Source: Labilithrix sp. (lineage in GTDB: Bacteria > Myxococcota_A > Polyangia > Polyangiales > Polyangiaceae). Taken from it: DNA of 64,000 bases. Where the stretch lies: contig JAHBWE010000011.1 of NCBI GenBank assembly GCA_019637155.1, positions 246,001 to 310,000 on the forward strand. The letters are read 5' to 3'. Positions 27,419-36,530 of this stretch are shown piece after piece (within the stretch, counting starts at the first letter, position 1; every line of letters begins with the position of its first letter). The notes beneath the pieces are model-generated. The model was not told where the DNA came from. It searched no databases and saw only the letters and a list, made by a program, of their open reading frames with translations. The position numbers and the translations under genes were made by a program.

Positions 27419-29893
27419 CTAGCCTGCGGAGCCGGGAGTCACGGCATCGACGATGATCGCGCCGTCCTCGACGTCCACCGTCGCGACGTCGCCGCGGCGG
27501 AGCTCACCTTTCAGCAGCATCTCCGCGATCGGCGCCTCGATGAGCCGCCCGATCGCGCGCCGCATCGGTCGCGCGCCCATCTCGGGATCGAAGCCGCCCG
27601 CGTCGAGGAGCGCGTCGACCGCGGCCGCGCTCGCGTCGAGCTTCACCCCGCGCGCGTTCTCGAGGTCGCGCGCGAGCGTCCTCAGGATGCGCCGCGCGAC
27701 CTCGGCGACGTCGCTCCGCGTGAGCGGCGCGAAGGCGAGGACCTCGTCGAGGCGGTTGAAGAGCTCGGGCGGGAGCGCCTTTCGTGCCGCGTCGGTGACG
27801 GCCTCGCGGTAGCGGTTCGTCTCGCGCTCCTCGTGGGCGTGATCGCGGCGCGGCGCGCCGAACCCGATCCGTCCGCGCGTGTGCGCGACGGGGGAGATCT
27901 CGGCGCCGATGTTCGAGGTGAGGAGGATGACGGTGTTGGTGAAGTCCACCGTGCGGCCGCGGCCGTCGGTGAGGCGCCCTTCGTCGAACACGCCGAGGAA
28001 GCCCTCGAGCACGTCGCGGTGCGCCTTCTCGATCTCGTCGAGGAGCACGACCTGGTACGGCCGCCGCCGCACCGACTCGGTGAGCTGTCCGCCGGAGTCG
28101 TGGCCGACGTAGCCGGGCGGCGCGCCGACGAGGCGCGCGATGGCGTGGGACTCGGCGTACTCGGAGAGGTCGAGGCGCGTCATCGCGTCCGCGGAGTGGA
28201 ATAGGCACTCCGCGATCGCCTTCGCCGTCTCCGTCTTGCCGACGCCGGTCGGGCCGAGGAGGAGGAACGTCCCGATCGGGCGCCGCGATCGGAACCCGGA
28301 GGCGTTGCGCCGGAGCACGGTCGCGATCTTCTCGAGCGCGAAGCGATGCCCGACGATGCGCTGTCCGAGGAGCTCCTCGATCCGGAGGAGCCGCTCCGCG
28401 TCGGTCTCGAGCAGCCGCTCCTCCGGCACGCCGGCGAGCTCGCTCACGACCTCGGCGACCTGCTCCGCCTCCACCTTCTTCTCGCCGCGCCGCCGCGTGC
28501 GCGCGCCGGCGAGGTCGAGGATCTGGACCGCCTTGTCGGGGAGCGCCTTGTTCGGGAGGTAGCGGACGCTCCACGTGATCGACTTCGCGATCGCGTCTTC
28601 ACTGAAGGTGCAACCGTGATGCTTCTCGAAGAGGGGCGCGACGCCCATCGTCGCGAGCATCGCCTCCTCCGGTCCGAGCTCGGTCACCTCGATCGGGGTG
28701 AAGCACCGCGCGAGCCCGGGGTCGGCGTCGATCGTGCGCCGGTAGTCGTGCTCCGTCGTCGCCCCGATGCACGCGATGTCGCCGCGTCCGAGCGCGAGCT
28801 TGAGCTCGGACGCGGCCTCGTCGCCGGCGTCGGGCCCGAACAGGACGTGGACCTCGTCGAAGAACACGAGGACGCGGCGCGGCGGCGTCTCGGCCTTGGC
28901 CTTCGCGATCTCGCTCTTCACCTGCGCGATGCGCTCGGCGAGCGAGCCGCGCACGCCGGTCCCGGCGAGGAGCGCGGTCGGCTCGAGCCCGATCACGATG
29001 CTGTCCTCGAAGCACGCGACGTCGTCGCCGTCGGCGATCCGCTGCGCGAGCCCGCGCGCGACGCTCGTCTTCCCGACGCCGGGTCCGCCGACGAGGCACG
29101 CGTTGCTGCGCTCACGCTTCGCGAGCACGTCGAGCACGCGCTCGATCTCCGGCTCGCGTCCGACGACCGGATCGAGCTCGCCCCTCGCGGCGAGGGCGGT
29201 GAGGTTCTTCCCGATCGCGGTGAGGAGCGGGTACTGCTTCGCGTCCAGCTCGAAGCGAGGCGTCGGTACGGTCGCCTTCTGTTGCTTCTTCGCCTTGGCG
29301 GGGAGCGGGGCCGGCTTCGCGGGCGCGACCTTCGGCTTCGCGGGCACCGGCATCGCGACGGGGACGACGCCGCTGCGACGCGTCGAGGCAGGCGGCGGCG
29401 GCGACGCGACGATCGTGCGAAGGGCGGGGACGGGCATCGGGCGGCGCGGCGGCGCGAGGCCCATCGCGAGCTGCATCGACGCGGTGCGGAGGCGCGTGAT
29501 GTCGGCGCCGCATTGCACGAGCGTGCGGTGGGCGGCGGTCCCCGGCTCCTGGCAGAGCGCGAAGAGGAGGTGAATCGCGCGCGCGTCGCCGCGTGCTCCG
29601 GTGCGCCCGGCGACGTCCTTCGCGCGCTGGATCGCGCGGGCGATGCCGTCGGGCGCGTCGTCGGTCGTCACGCGCGCGGCGCGGAGGATGACCTCGGCGT
29701 CGAGGCGGCGTTCGAGGAGCAGCTGCGCCGCCTCCTCGCGCCCCGTCGCGAGCGCGGCGAGGAGGTGCGTCGTGGTCGCTTTTTGACCGCGCTCCCGCGC
29801 AGACGCCTCCGCGATCCGTCGAATTTCTGCAAGATCCTGCTCTCTTTGGGCGATCGGGTGAGCCGCGGGCCGCATGGCTTTCCGGGATCGCAT
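27419..29893 (-). CDS. ClpA-like AAA+ unfoldase (Clp ATPase subunit)
   Basis: An 824-residue two-domain ATPase that should unfold proteins for ClpP. Two Clp_N repeats lie in residues about 30-150 (ATTTHLLAALATG). D1 has Walker A GGPGVGKTS (about 270) and Walker B FFDEVHVLFG. D2 has GPTGVGKTE (about 548) and VVLLDEIEKAH. The IGF tripeptide in RGRIGFGAP (about 674) is the loop that docks on ClpP. No coiled-coil M domain separates D1 and D2, which fits ClpA better than ClpC or ClpB. An Ala/Pro/Lys-rich linker joins Clp_N to D1. The ATG at 29893 has an AGGA site; one at 29929 is only 8 nt from the divergent bestrophin start. Confidence 0.88.
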   Translation of the reverse strand: MRSRKAMRPAAHPIAQREQDLAEIRRIAEASARERGQKATTTHLLAALATGREEAAQLLLERRLDAEVILRAARVTTDDAPDGIARAIQRAKDVAGRTGARGDARAIHLLFALCQEPGTAAHRTLVQCGADITRLRTASMQLAMGLAPPRRPMPVPALRTIVASPPPPASTRRSGVVPVAMPVPAKPKVAPAKPAPLPAKAKKQQKATVPTPRFELDAKQYPLLTAIGKNLTALAARGELDPVVGREPEIERVLDVLAKRERSNACLVGGPGVGKTSVARGLAQRIADGDDVACFEDSIVIGLEPTALLAGTGVRGSLAERIAQVKSEIAKAKAETPPRRVLVFFDEVHVLFGPDAGDEAASELKLALGRGDIACIGATTEHDYRRTIDADPGLARCFTPIEVTELGPEEAMLATMGVAPLFEKHHGCTFSEDAIAKSITWSVRYLPNKALPDKAVQILDLAGARTRRRGEKKVEAEQVAEVVSELAGVPEERLLETDAERLLRIEELLGQRIVGHRFALEKIATVLRRNASGFRSRRPIGTFLLLGPTGVGKTETAKAIAECLFHSADAMTRLDLSEYAESHAIARLVGAPPGYVGHDSGGQLTESVRRRPYQVVLLDEIEKAHRDVLEGFLGVFDEGRLTDGRGRTVDFTNTVILLTSNIGAEISPVAHTRGRIGFGAPRRDHAHEERETNRYREAVTDAARKALPPELFNRLDEVLAFAPLTRSDVAEVARRILRTLARDLENARGVKLDASAAAVDALLDAGGFDPEMGARPMRRAIGRLIEAPIAEMLLKGELRRGDVATVDVEDGAIIVDAVTPGSAG

Positions 29894-29937
29894 GTCCTGC
29901 CGCGCTGGGCCAAAAAGCCTGATAGACACGGGACGCG

Positions 29938-30867
29938 ATGTGGGTCGAAGCCAAGCCGTCCTGGATCCGAACCGTCTTGCTCGGAGGCTTCGCCCTCCCC
30001 CACATCTGGCTGCGAACCGCCGGGGTCACGTTCCTCGCGACGGTCGTCACGTACCTCTACGAGGCGATCCCGCAGCTCCACTACTCGATCACGACGACGC
30101 CGTTCACGCTCATCGGCCTCCCGCTCGGCATCTTCCTCGGGTTCCGCAACAACGCCGCGTACGACCGCTTCTGGGAGGGCCGCAAGCTCTGGGGCACGCT
30201 CGTGAACCAGACGCGCAACTTCGCGCGCCAGCTCGTCACCTTCATCGAGGCGCCGGACGCGGACCAGGAGGAGCTCTCGACCTTCCAGAAGGACATGGTC
30301 CGCTACGTCATCGCGTACGTGCACGCGCTCCGCTACCACCTCCGCGACATGGCTCCGCTCCCGCGCATCGCGCGCGTCTTGCCGGAGGCGGAGGCGAAGC
30401 GCTACGAGGGCGTCGACAACGTTCCGATCGCGATGCTGCAGCGGATCGGCAACCGCCTCCTCGAGGCGCGCCGCAAGGGCTGGGTGCACGTGTACCACGC
30501 GCCGCTGCTCGAGCACTCCCTCTCGGTCCTCACCGACGTGCAGGGCGCGTGCGAGCGCATCAAGACGACGCCGATCCCGTATTCGTACACCGTCCTCTTG
30601 CATCGCATCGTCGCGGTGTACTGCATCGCGCTGCCCTTCGGCCTGATGGACGCGATCAAGTGGGCGACGCCGGTGGTCGTCCTGATCGTCTCGTACTGCT
30701 TCTTCGGCCTCGACGGCGTCGGCGACGAGCTCGAGCAACCCTTCGGCATGGACATCAACGACCTGCCGCTGAAGGCGATCTCCCGCACCATCGAGCGCAA
30801 CCTCCGCGAAGGCATCGGCGACGAGATCCCCCCCAAGACCGCCGCAAACAAGGGCGTGATGGTCTAG
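29938..30867 (+). CDS. Bestrophin-like (RFP-TM) chloride channel
   Basis: A 309-residue membrane protein. The conserved core TTTPFTLIGLPLGIFLGFRNNAAYDRFWEGRK and the C-terminal CFFGLDGVGDELEQPFG match the bacterial bestrophin family (UPF0187), homologues of the calcium-activated chloride channel. Four hydrophobic segments are expected. It is divergent from the ClpA-like gene. It ends 9 nt before the RepA palindrome, which may act as a transcription barrier towards the convergent gene. Confidence 0.85.
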   Translation: MWVEAKPSWIRTVLLGGFALPHIWLRTAGVTFLATVVTYLYEAIPQLHYSITTTPFTLIGLPLGIFLGFRNNAAYDRFWEGRKLWGTLVNQTRNFARQLVTFIEAPDADQEELSTFQKDMVRYVIAYVHALRYHLRDMAPLPRIARVLPEAEAKRYEGVDNVPIAMLQRIGNRLLEARRKGWVHVYHAPLLEHSLSVLTDVQGACERIKTTPIPYSYTVLLHRIVAVYCIALPFGLMDAIKWATPVVVLIVSYCFFGLDGVGDELEQPFGMDINDLPLKAISRTIERNLREGIGDEIPPKTAANKGVMV

Positions 30868-30876
30868 GAGGCCCTC

Positions 30877-30978
30877 TCGAACCCCTCTCGAGCCCCTCTC
30901 GGGGGCCCGGGGGCGCGGAGCGCGTCTTCGCGCGACGGCCCCCGGCGGGAGAGCTCGAGAGGGCAGAGCCCTCTCGAA
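30877..30978. repeat. RepA copy 1 (GAGAGGGC palindromic element)
   Basis: About 100 bp between two convergent stop codons. It contains repeated CCCTCTCGA and CTCGAGAGGG arms, an internal GC-rich hairpin and the sequence GGCGGGAGAGCTCGAGAGGG. Its reverse complement aligns closely with positions 39907-40000 inside the MFS gene, so it belongs to a dispersed family. It could fold into several alternative hairpins and act as a bidirectional terminator. Confidence 0.7.
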
Positions 30979-32079
30979 CTAGACATAAATGTCGCGCTCT
31001 CGGGCGACTTCGCGGACGGCGTAGGGTTGGGTGACGATCTCGAAGTTGTCGTCGGTGATGCCGTCGTAGGTGAGCTGGAGGCGCTTCTCGTCTCGGATCT
31101 GGACGAGGCGGCCGCCGTACTTCGAGGCGTCGACGCCGAAGCCCTGCGTCGTGAGGGTGCCGCCGAAGACGGTGGCGCGCGCGAGGTAGAGGACCAGGTC
31201 CGGCATGCCCGGGCGGTTGATCGTCATCGACGCGGTGAGGTGCGCCATGCCGCGCTCGTCCATCTCCTTCATCAACGCGCGCGCGGTGTCGTAGATGCCC
31301 TGCACCGCGACGATCGCGCCCGCCACCGCGGCGGTGATCTCGACGCCCTCCTCCGACCTCACGCCCTTCTTCGCGAGGAGCTCGTAGCCCGCCTCGCCGA
31401 GGTTCGTGCGGATGCGCTTGTGGACGTCGCTCTCGCCGTCGAACTTCTGGAGCGTCGCCATCACCGCGCCGCAGGCCGCGCGCGGCTCGCGCCAGAGCGA
31501 CTCGCGCGTCTTGCCGTAGACGGTCGTGCCGTCGATGTAGTCGCGGCCCACGTGCGTCTTGAGATCGAAGGCGCAGAGGACGTAGCTCTGGGAGTTGCCC
31601 TCGTAGAGGCGCGCCCGGAGCGCGTCGTCGAGCGCGTGCGCCCACGTGACGTGCGCGAGCACGCCGCCGTCGTCGGTGCCGCCGCCGGTCGGCGAGAACG
31701 CCTCCGGCTTGAGCGTGCCCACCTCCGAGAGCGTCGCGAAGCGGCTCGCGACGACGCGCTGGTAGTGATCCATCTCGCCGTAGTGGATGCGATCGCCGCA
31801 GTTGGTGCACGCGAGCGTCGTGACGACGGAGGGGATCGTGAAGTCGGCCGTGCACGCCTCGCGGTCGTGCGCCACCGGCGGCGTCGCGTCCGCGAACTGC
31901 AGCTCGTCACGAAGGACCTGCAGGCCCGACGTGAGCTGCATGCGATCGCTGACGATCTCGTCGAGGTAGACGCGGTTCGTTCCGCGCTCGGTCCCGAAGT
32001 TCGCGCCAAGCTTCCAGAGCCTCTCCACGCGCAGCTGCGCGGCGCCGCGATCGAACATCGGCGCAGCATTGCATGACAT
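30979..32079 (-). CDS. Unrecognised protein, possible adaptor or secreted factor
   Basis: A 366-residue protein. Nothing in it is a clear known domain. A CxxC (LACTNCGDRIHYGEM, residues about 95-110) and further scattered Cys could bind metal, and the remainder mixes helices and strands. The start at 32079 is 4 nt after the rsmG stop and preceded by GAGG, so it is probably translated with rsmG. An in-frame ATG 21 nt further inside is an alternative. No signal peptide was seen. Confidence 0.6.
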   Translation of the reverse strand: MSCNAAPMFDRGAAQLRVERLWKLGANFGTERGTNRVYLDEIVSDRMQLTSGLQVLRDELQFADATPPVAHDREACTADFTIPSVVTTLACTNCGDRIHYGEMDHYQRVVASRFATLSEVGTLKPEAFSPTGGGTDDGGVLAHVTWAHALDDALRARLYEGNSQSYVLCAFDLKTHVGRDYIDGTTVYGKTRESLWREPRAACGAVMATLQKFDGESDVHKRIRTNLGEAGYELLAKKGVRSEEGVEITAAVAGAIVAVQGIYDTARALMKEMDERGMAHLTASMTINRPGMPDLVLYLARATVFGGTLTTQGFGVDASKYGGRLVQIRDEKRLQLTYDGITDDNFEIVTQPYAVREVARERDIYV

Positions 32080-32083
32080 CGCC

Positions 32084-32683
32084 TCAGCGAGACGTAGCGT
32101 CTTGCAACAGGTGACGGACTGCGCGACGCCCCGCGCCGCCGAGCGGCCAGGTGTAGGTCAGGTCGTCGTCGAGCGTCGCGTTCGGTGACGCGGGCGGCTC
32201 GTCGCGCGCGAGGAGCGTCCACACGACGGGCGCGAGCGAGAGCCCGACCGGCAGCCACTCCGGCGGCGGGAGCGTCGCGCGCGAGATCGCGACGTCGAAC
32301 GCGCGACCTCGCTCCTTCACGACGTCGTCGGCCTTCGCGCGCACGAGCTCCACGTCCGTTCGCGCGAGGGTGCCGATCGCGGTGCGCAGGAACGAGACGC
32401 GCTTCGCGAGCGGCTCGACGAGCGTCACCTTCAGATCGGGACGGAGGAGCGCGAGCGCGAAGCCGGGCGCGCCCGCGCCGCTGCCGACGTCGACGACGCG
32501 CGCGCCGTCTGCGATCTTCGTCGCGAGGACGAGCGCGTCGGCGACCATGAGATCGACGAGCTCGCGATCGCCCTTCGCCGCGGTCAGATCGATGCGCGCG
32601 TTCCACGTCCGCACGAGATCGAGCCAGCGCGCGATCGCGTCGCGCCGAGCCTCCGGGACGCCCGCTTCCGCGAGGAGCTCCAT
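32084..32683 (-). CDS. rsmG: 16S rRNA (guanine-527-N7)-methyltransferase
   Basis: A 199-residue SAM-dependent methyltransferase. VVDVGSGAGAPGFALALLRPDLKVTLVEPLAKRVSFLR is the SAM-binding motif I with the following acidic strand, as in RsmG (GidB). The N-terminal WNARIDLTAAKGDRELVDLMVADALVL matches the family helix with its usual spacing. It methylates G527 of 16S rRNA in the decoding region. It is divergent from the phosphotransferase at 32733, with 49 nt between starts. Confidence 0.85.
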   Translation of the reverse strand: MELLAEAGVPEARRDAIARWLDLVRTWNARIDLTAAKGDRELVDLMVADALVLATKIADGARVVDVGSGAGAPGFALALLRPDLKVTLVEPLAKRVSFLRTAIGTLARTDVELVRAKADDVVKERGRAFDVAISRATLPPPEWLPVGLSLAPVVWTLLARDEPPASPNATLDDDLTYTWPLGGAGRRAVRHLLQDATSR

Positions 32684-32732
32684 GCGGTGAGTGTGGCGCC
32701 CCCGGCCCAGAAAAGGTAAGGGTTTTCCTCCC

Positions 32733-33794
32733 GTGAGCTACGTCGCCCCGTCCCCGAGCCAGCCCACGGCCGTCGCCAGCGAAGCGGCGCTCGCCGCCCT
32801 CGTCCAGCGCACGTTCGGCGCGGAGGTCGCGTCCGTCGCGATGTCGGGGGGCGCCTCGACGCGGCGGTACTTCCGGCTCACGCTCCCCGGCGGCAAGACC
32901 GCGGTCGCGATGTTCGTCCCCGAAGGCGGCCGCCCCGAAGAGGTGCAGAAGGCGCACGCCGGGACGCGCTGGCCGTTCCTCGAGGTGCGCGACCTCCTCG
33001 CCGATCGCGGCGTCGACGTCCCGCGCATCCTCGCGGAGGACACCGACAGCGGCTGGCTCGTCCTCGAAGACCTCGGCGACGACACGCTCGCGAACTGGCT
33101 CCTCAAGCGCCCCGCCGATCGCGAGGACCTCTACCGCAAGGCGGTCACCGACCTCGCGCGCGCGCAGAAGGAGCTCGCGTCGCTCCCGCGAGGTTGCGTC
33201 GTGGGGAGCCGCCACTTCGACTTCGACCTGCTCCGCTGGGAGATCGAGCACTTCAAGGAGTGGGGGCTCGACGCGCGCGAAAAGCCGCTCGCCGCCGCCG
33301 ACGTGGAGGCGTGGAACGGCATCGCCGATCGGCTCGCCGAGCGCGTCGCCGCGCTGCCGCGAGGGTTCGTCCATCGCGACTACCAGTCGCGGAACCTCAT
33401 GGTCGTCGACGAGAAGCGCCTCGTCTGGATCGACTTCCAGGACGCGCTGCTCGGGCCGCGCGTCTACGACCTCGTCGCGCTCTTGAACGACAGCTACCAG
33501 GAGTTCGATCGCGCCTTCGTCGAGGCGCGCCTCCGCGACTACGCCGCCGCCGCGGGCTGCGCGTACGACGGCCTCCCCGCCGAGTTCGATCTCGTCACCG
33601 TGCAGCGGAAGCTCAAGGACGCGGGGCGCTTCGTGTTCATCGATCGGCAGAAGGGCAACCCGTCGTTCCTCAAGTTCGTCACCCCGACGATCGCGAAGGT
33701 CGGCGGCGCGCTCGCGCGGCTCGCGCCGGACGATCCGGACATGGCCGCCCTCCACGCGATGTTGCGGCGCACGCTGGGCGACGAGCTCGGATGA
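32733..33794 (+). CDS. AmgK-like sugar/aminoglycoside phosphotransferase
   Basis: A 353-residue kinase-fold enzyme. FVHRDYQSRNLMVV supplies the catalytic Asp and Asn, and WIDFQDALLGPRVYDLVALL the metal-binding DFQ and hydrophobic core. The order and spacing fit AmgK-type MurNAc/GlcNAc anomeric kinases of peptidoglycan recycling, but a general APH role is equally possible. The GTG at 32733 is taken as start. The stop overlaps the start of the glycosidase gene by 4 nt (ATGA), so they are translationally coupled. Confidence 0.75.
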   Translation: MSYVAPSPSQPTAVASEAALAALVQRTFGAEVASVAMSGGASTRRYFRLTLPGGKTAVAMFVPEGGRPEEVQKAHAGTRWPFLEVRDLLADRGVDVPRILAEDTDSGWLVLEDLGDDTLANWLLKRPADREDLYRKAVTDLARAQKELASLPRGCVVGSRHFDFDLLRWEIEHFKEWGLDAREKPLAAADVEAWNGIADRLAERVAALPRGFVHRDYQSRNLMVVDEKRLVWIDFQDALLGPRVYDLVALLNDSYQEFDRAFVEARLRDYAAAAGCAYDGLPAEFDLVTVQRKLKDAGRFVFIDRQKGNPSFLKFVTPTIAKVGGALARLAPDDPDMAALHAMLRRTLGDELG

Positions 33795-35842
33795 GCCGCG
33801 GCTCCGACGCGCCGCCGCCGCGCACCGTCGAGATCCATCCCCACGGGCTCCTCCTCGCGCAACGCGAAGAGGTGCTCCCGCTCTGGGCCGGCGCGATGCA
33901 CTACTGGCGCCACGCCCCCGAGCACTGGGCGCCGTGCCTCGACGCGATGAAGGCGATGGGCCTCCGCGTCGTCGACACCTACGTCCCGTGGGGCGTGCAC
34001 GAGACCTCGCAGGGCGACTTCGACTTCGGTCAGAGCTTCGCGCGCCTCGACGTCGCCCGCTTCATGAAGCTCTGTCACGAGCGCGGGCTCTACGTCATCT
34101 GCCGGCCCGGCCCTCACATCAACGCAGAGCTCACGTATTTCGGATTGCCCGAGCGCGTGGTGTGGGACCGCGAGTGCCAGGCGCGGACGCCGCGCGACAA
34201 CCCGGTCGTGCTGCCGATGGTCCCGAGCGCGTTCCCGGTCCCGAGCTACGCGAGCGACGCCTTCCACGACGAGGCCGCGCTGTGGTTCGAGGCGGTCGGG
34301 CGCGTGCTCGCGCAGCACCAGTACCCGCACGGCCCGATCGTGATGTGGCAGATCGACAACGAGGGCGCGCTCTACTTCCGCGACGGGCCCTACGATCAGG
34401 ACTACCACCCCGACGCGATCCGCCTCTTCCGCGCGTTCCTCCGCGAGAAGTACTCGAGCGCGAAGGCGCTCCGCGACGCGTGGAACGAGGCCAACGTCAC
34501 GTTCGCGACCGCGGCGCCGCCGCAGCGCTTCGACGCGACGACGGCGGACGAGCTCCCGCGCCACATGGACTGGATGGAGTTCCACGAGCACCTCCTCGCC
34601 GAGGCGATGGCGCGCTTCGCGAAGGCGCTCGAGAACGCGGGCTGCGCGTCGGTGCCGACGATGCACAACCTCCCCCTCGGCGAGGCGGCGACGGCGCTGA
34701 ACGCGGGGCGCATCGCGAAGGTCGTCGACCTCGTCGGCCTCGACTACTACCACCCCGCCGATCCGAAACATCACCTCTCGATCTTGCGGCGCACCGGCGA
34801 GCTCGCCGTGCGGAGCGTCGGCCGCAGCGCGCCCGCCTTCGGGGCCGAGGTCGGCGCCGGCTTCCCGCCGTTCTTCCCGCCGCTCGACGAGGCGGACTCG
34901 CTCTACACGCTGTGCGCCGCGCTCGCGTACGGGCTCCGCGGCTTCAACCTGTACATGGCGGTCGATCGCGATCGCTGGGTCGGCGCGCCGATCGACGAGC
35001 ACGGCCTCCCGCGCCGCTTCGCCGACGACTACCGCGCGCTCATCGCCGCGCTCGACAAGGTCCGCTTCCACACCCTCCGCCGCCGCGCGCCGGTGCGGCT
35101 CGTCGTGCCGCGCGCGCTCCGCCGCCTCTCGCGCGCGACGCACGCGTTCGGTCCGGTGACGCCGACGTTCTTCAACGTCGCCGGCGCGGGCCCGCTCGAG
35201 GCCTCCTTCGAGGACGACCTCGGGCTCGGCGGGGGAGCGGCGCCGATCGTCGGAGAGTCGTTCGTCCGCGCGTTCGAGCGTGCGCTGCTCGCGCGCGGCG
35301 TCCCGTTCGCCTACGCCGGCGGCGAGGCGCTCGTGTCCTCGATCGAGGGCGCGTCGTGGATCGTCTGCACGACCGCGGGCGGCCTCAAGCGCGACGTGCT
35401 CGACACGCTGCGCGACGCGCACGCGCGCGGCACCGCGGTGACGATCGGCCCCTCCATCCCGTCGCGCGACGGCTCGATGCGCACGCTCGATCGCCCGCAC
35501 GACGTCGGCGGCCTCGACCTCGAGCCGCTCGACGATCCCGCGCGCGCCGACGCGCTCGTCGCGCGCTACGTCGACGAGCTCGGGCTCCCGACCTTCCCCG
35601 TCGATCCGCCGACGGTCCACGTGACGGTGCACGAGGACGACGCGGGCGCGCCGCAGGTCGTCTTCGTGATGAACCCCGAGCCCACCGCCGTCCTCGCGAC
35701 GGTGGGGCTCGGCGCGAACGTGAGGTCGATCGTCGACCTGTTGCCGCGCTCCCGCGACGCGGCGCGGATCGACGCGCAGGCCGGCGGCTTCGTGATCGAA
35801 GTGCCGGCCCGCAGCGCGCGGATGTTCTCGGTCGTCGGTTAG
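33791..35842 (+). CDS. GH35-like beta-galactosidase family glycosidase
   Basis: A 683-residue enzyme without a visible signal peptide, so probably cytoplasmic. TYVPWGVHETSQG is the GH35 hallmark YVPWxxHE, MWQIDNEGALYF carries the likely acid/base Glu (about 190) and FGAEVGAGF the likely nucleophile Glu (about 352). The C-terminal domain (about 420-683) is beta-rich. Coupled translation with an AmgK-like kinase suggests release of a sugar that is then phosphorylated, possibly from peptidoglycan or glycans; this is an inference. Its last 4 nt overlap the convergent lipoprotein gene. Confidence 0.8.
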   Translation: MSRGSDAPPPRTVEIHPHGLLLAQREEVLPLWAGAMHYWRHAPEHWAPCLDAMKAMGLRVVDTYVPWGVHETSQGDFDFGQSFARLDVARFMKLCHERGLYVICRPGPHINAELTYFGLPERVVWDRECQARTPRDNPVVLPMVPSAFPVPSYASDAFHDEAALWFEAVGRVLAQHQYPHGPIVMWQIDNEGALYFRDGPYDQDYHPDAIRLFRAFLREKYSSAKALRDAWNEANVTFATAAPPQRFDATTADELPRHMDWMEFHEHLLAEAMARFAKALENAGCASVPTMHNLPLGEAATALNAGRIAKVVDLVGLDYYHPADPKHHLSILRRTGELAVRSVGRSAPAFGAEVGAGFPPFFPPLDEADSLYTLCAALAYGLRGFNLYMAVDRDRWVGAPIDEHGLPRRFADDYRALIAALDKVRFHTLRRRAPVRLVVPRALRRLSRATHAFGPVTPTFFNVAGAGPLEASFEDDLGLGGGAAPIVGESFVRAFERALLARGVPFAYAGGEALVSSIEGASWIVCTTAGGLKRDVLDTLRDAHARGTAVTIGPSIPSRDGSMRTLDRPHDVGGLDLEPLDDPARADALVARYVDELGLPTFPVDPPTVHVTVHEDDAGAPQVVFVMNPEPTAVLATVGLGANVRSIVDLLPRSRDAARIDAQAGGFVIEVPARSARMFSVVG

Positions 35843-36519
35843 TTGCAGCCGTCGGGCGTGCCGCAGACGAACAGCTTGAAGCCGTCGCACGTCTTCTCGG
35901 CGCAAGCGCCGGCGTCGCCGCACTCCGCGTTCGACTTGCACAACCGCGGGAGCGCCGGCGAGCCGGGGCCGCCGACGCGGCACTGGTTGCGGCACTCGGT
36001 GCTGAACGACGTGAGGCCGCCTCCGCCGCCGCCGAGCTGCTGGCGGACGTAGCAGCAGCGCTGTTGGCCCGGGCAGTCGGCTTCCTCGTCGCACTGGATC
36101 TGGAGCCCGCCGTCCTGGCCGGTGTTGTTGCAGCTGTTCGAGCGCGTGCACGTGCTCTCCGCCGCGTTGCGCCGCGCGCAGCAGACGTGCGGACCGCCGC
36201 CCCCGCCCCCGCCCCCGCCACCGCCTGCATCGCACTCGACCGAGCCGCAGGTGTAGCGGGCCGGGTTCGACGTCGGACCGGTCGGCTGGGTGGGGCCCGC
36301 GTCGCCGGCGTCTTCGCCGCCCGACGAGCTGGTGCTGCTGCTCGTCGACGAGGTGCTCGAGCCGGGATCGCCGCTCGACGACGAGGTCGACGAGCTCGCG
36401 CCTGCCTCCGGCGGCGGCGGGATCGCGGCGGGATCGTCGCTCCCGCAGCCGGCGACGATCGATGCGCTCGCGCCTCCGACGAGCGCGAGGGCGGCGACGA
36501 TGAAGGTGATACGTCCCAT
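35839..36519 (-). CDS. Gly- and Cys-rich lipoprotein, tandem paralogue B
   Basis: A 226-residue protein. The signal ends VAGCGSDDPAAIP, followed by a Ser/Thr/Gly low-complexity linker, then a Cys-rich domain containing a run of 11 Gly and the C-terminal CGDAGACAEKTCDGFKLFVCG. This shares its plan and its ending with the next gene, so the two arose by duplication. I chose the inner ATG (MGRITF) because a GAGAGG ribosome site lies at the normal distance. It starts 11 nt after the stop of paralogue A, indicating one transcript. Function unknown. Confidence 0.7.
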   Translation of the reverse strand: MGRITFIVAALALVGGASASIVAGCGSDDPAAIPPPPEAGASSSTSSSSGDPGSSTSSTSSSTSSSGGEDAGDAGPTQPTGPTSNPARYTCGSVECDAGGGGGGGGGGGPHVCCARRNAAESTCTRSNSCNNTGQDGGLQIQCDEEADCPGQQRCCYVRQQLGGGGGGLTSFSTECRNQCRVGGPGSPALPRLCKSNAECGDAGACAEKTCDGFKLFVCGTPDGCN

Positions 36520-36530
36520 GATCATGCCTC

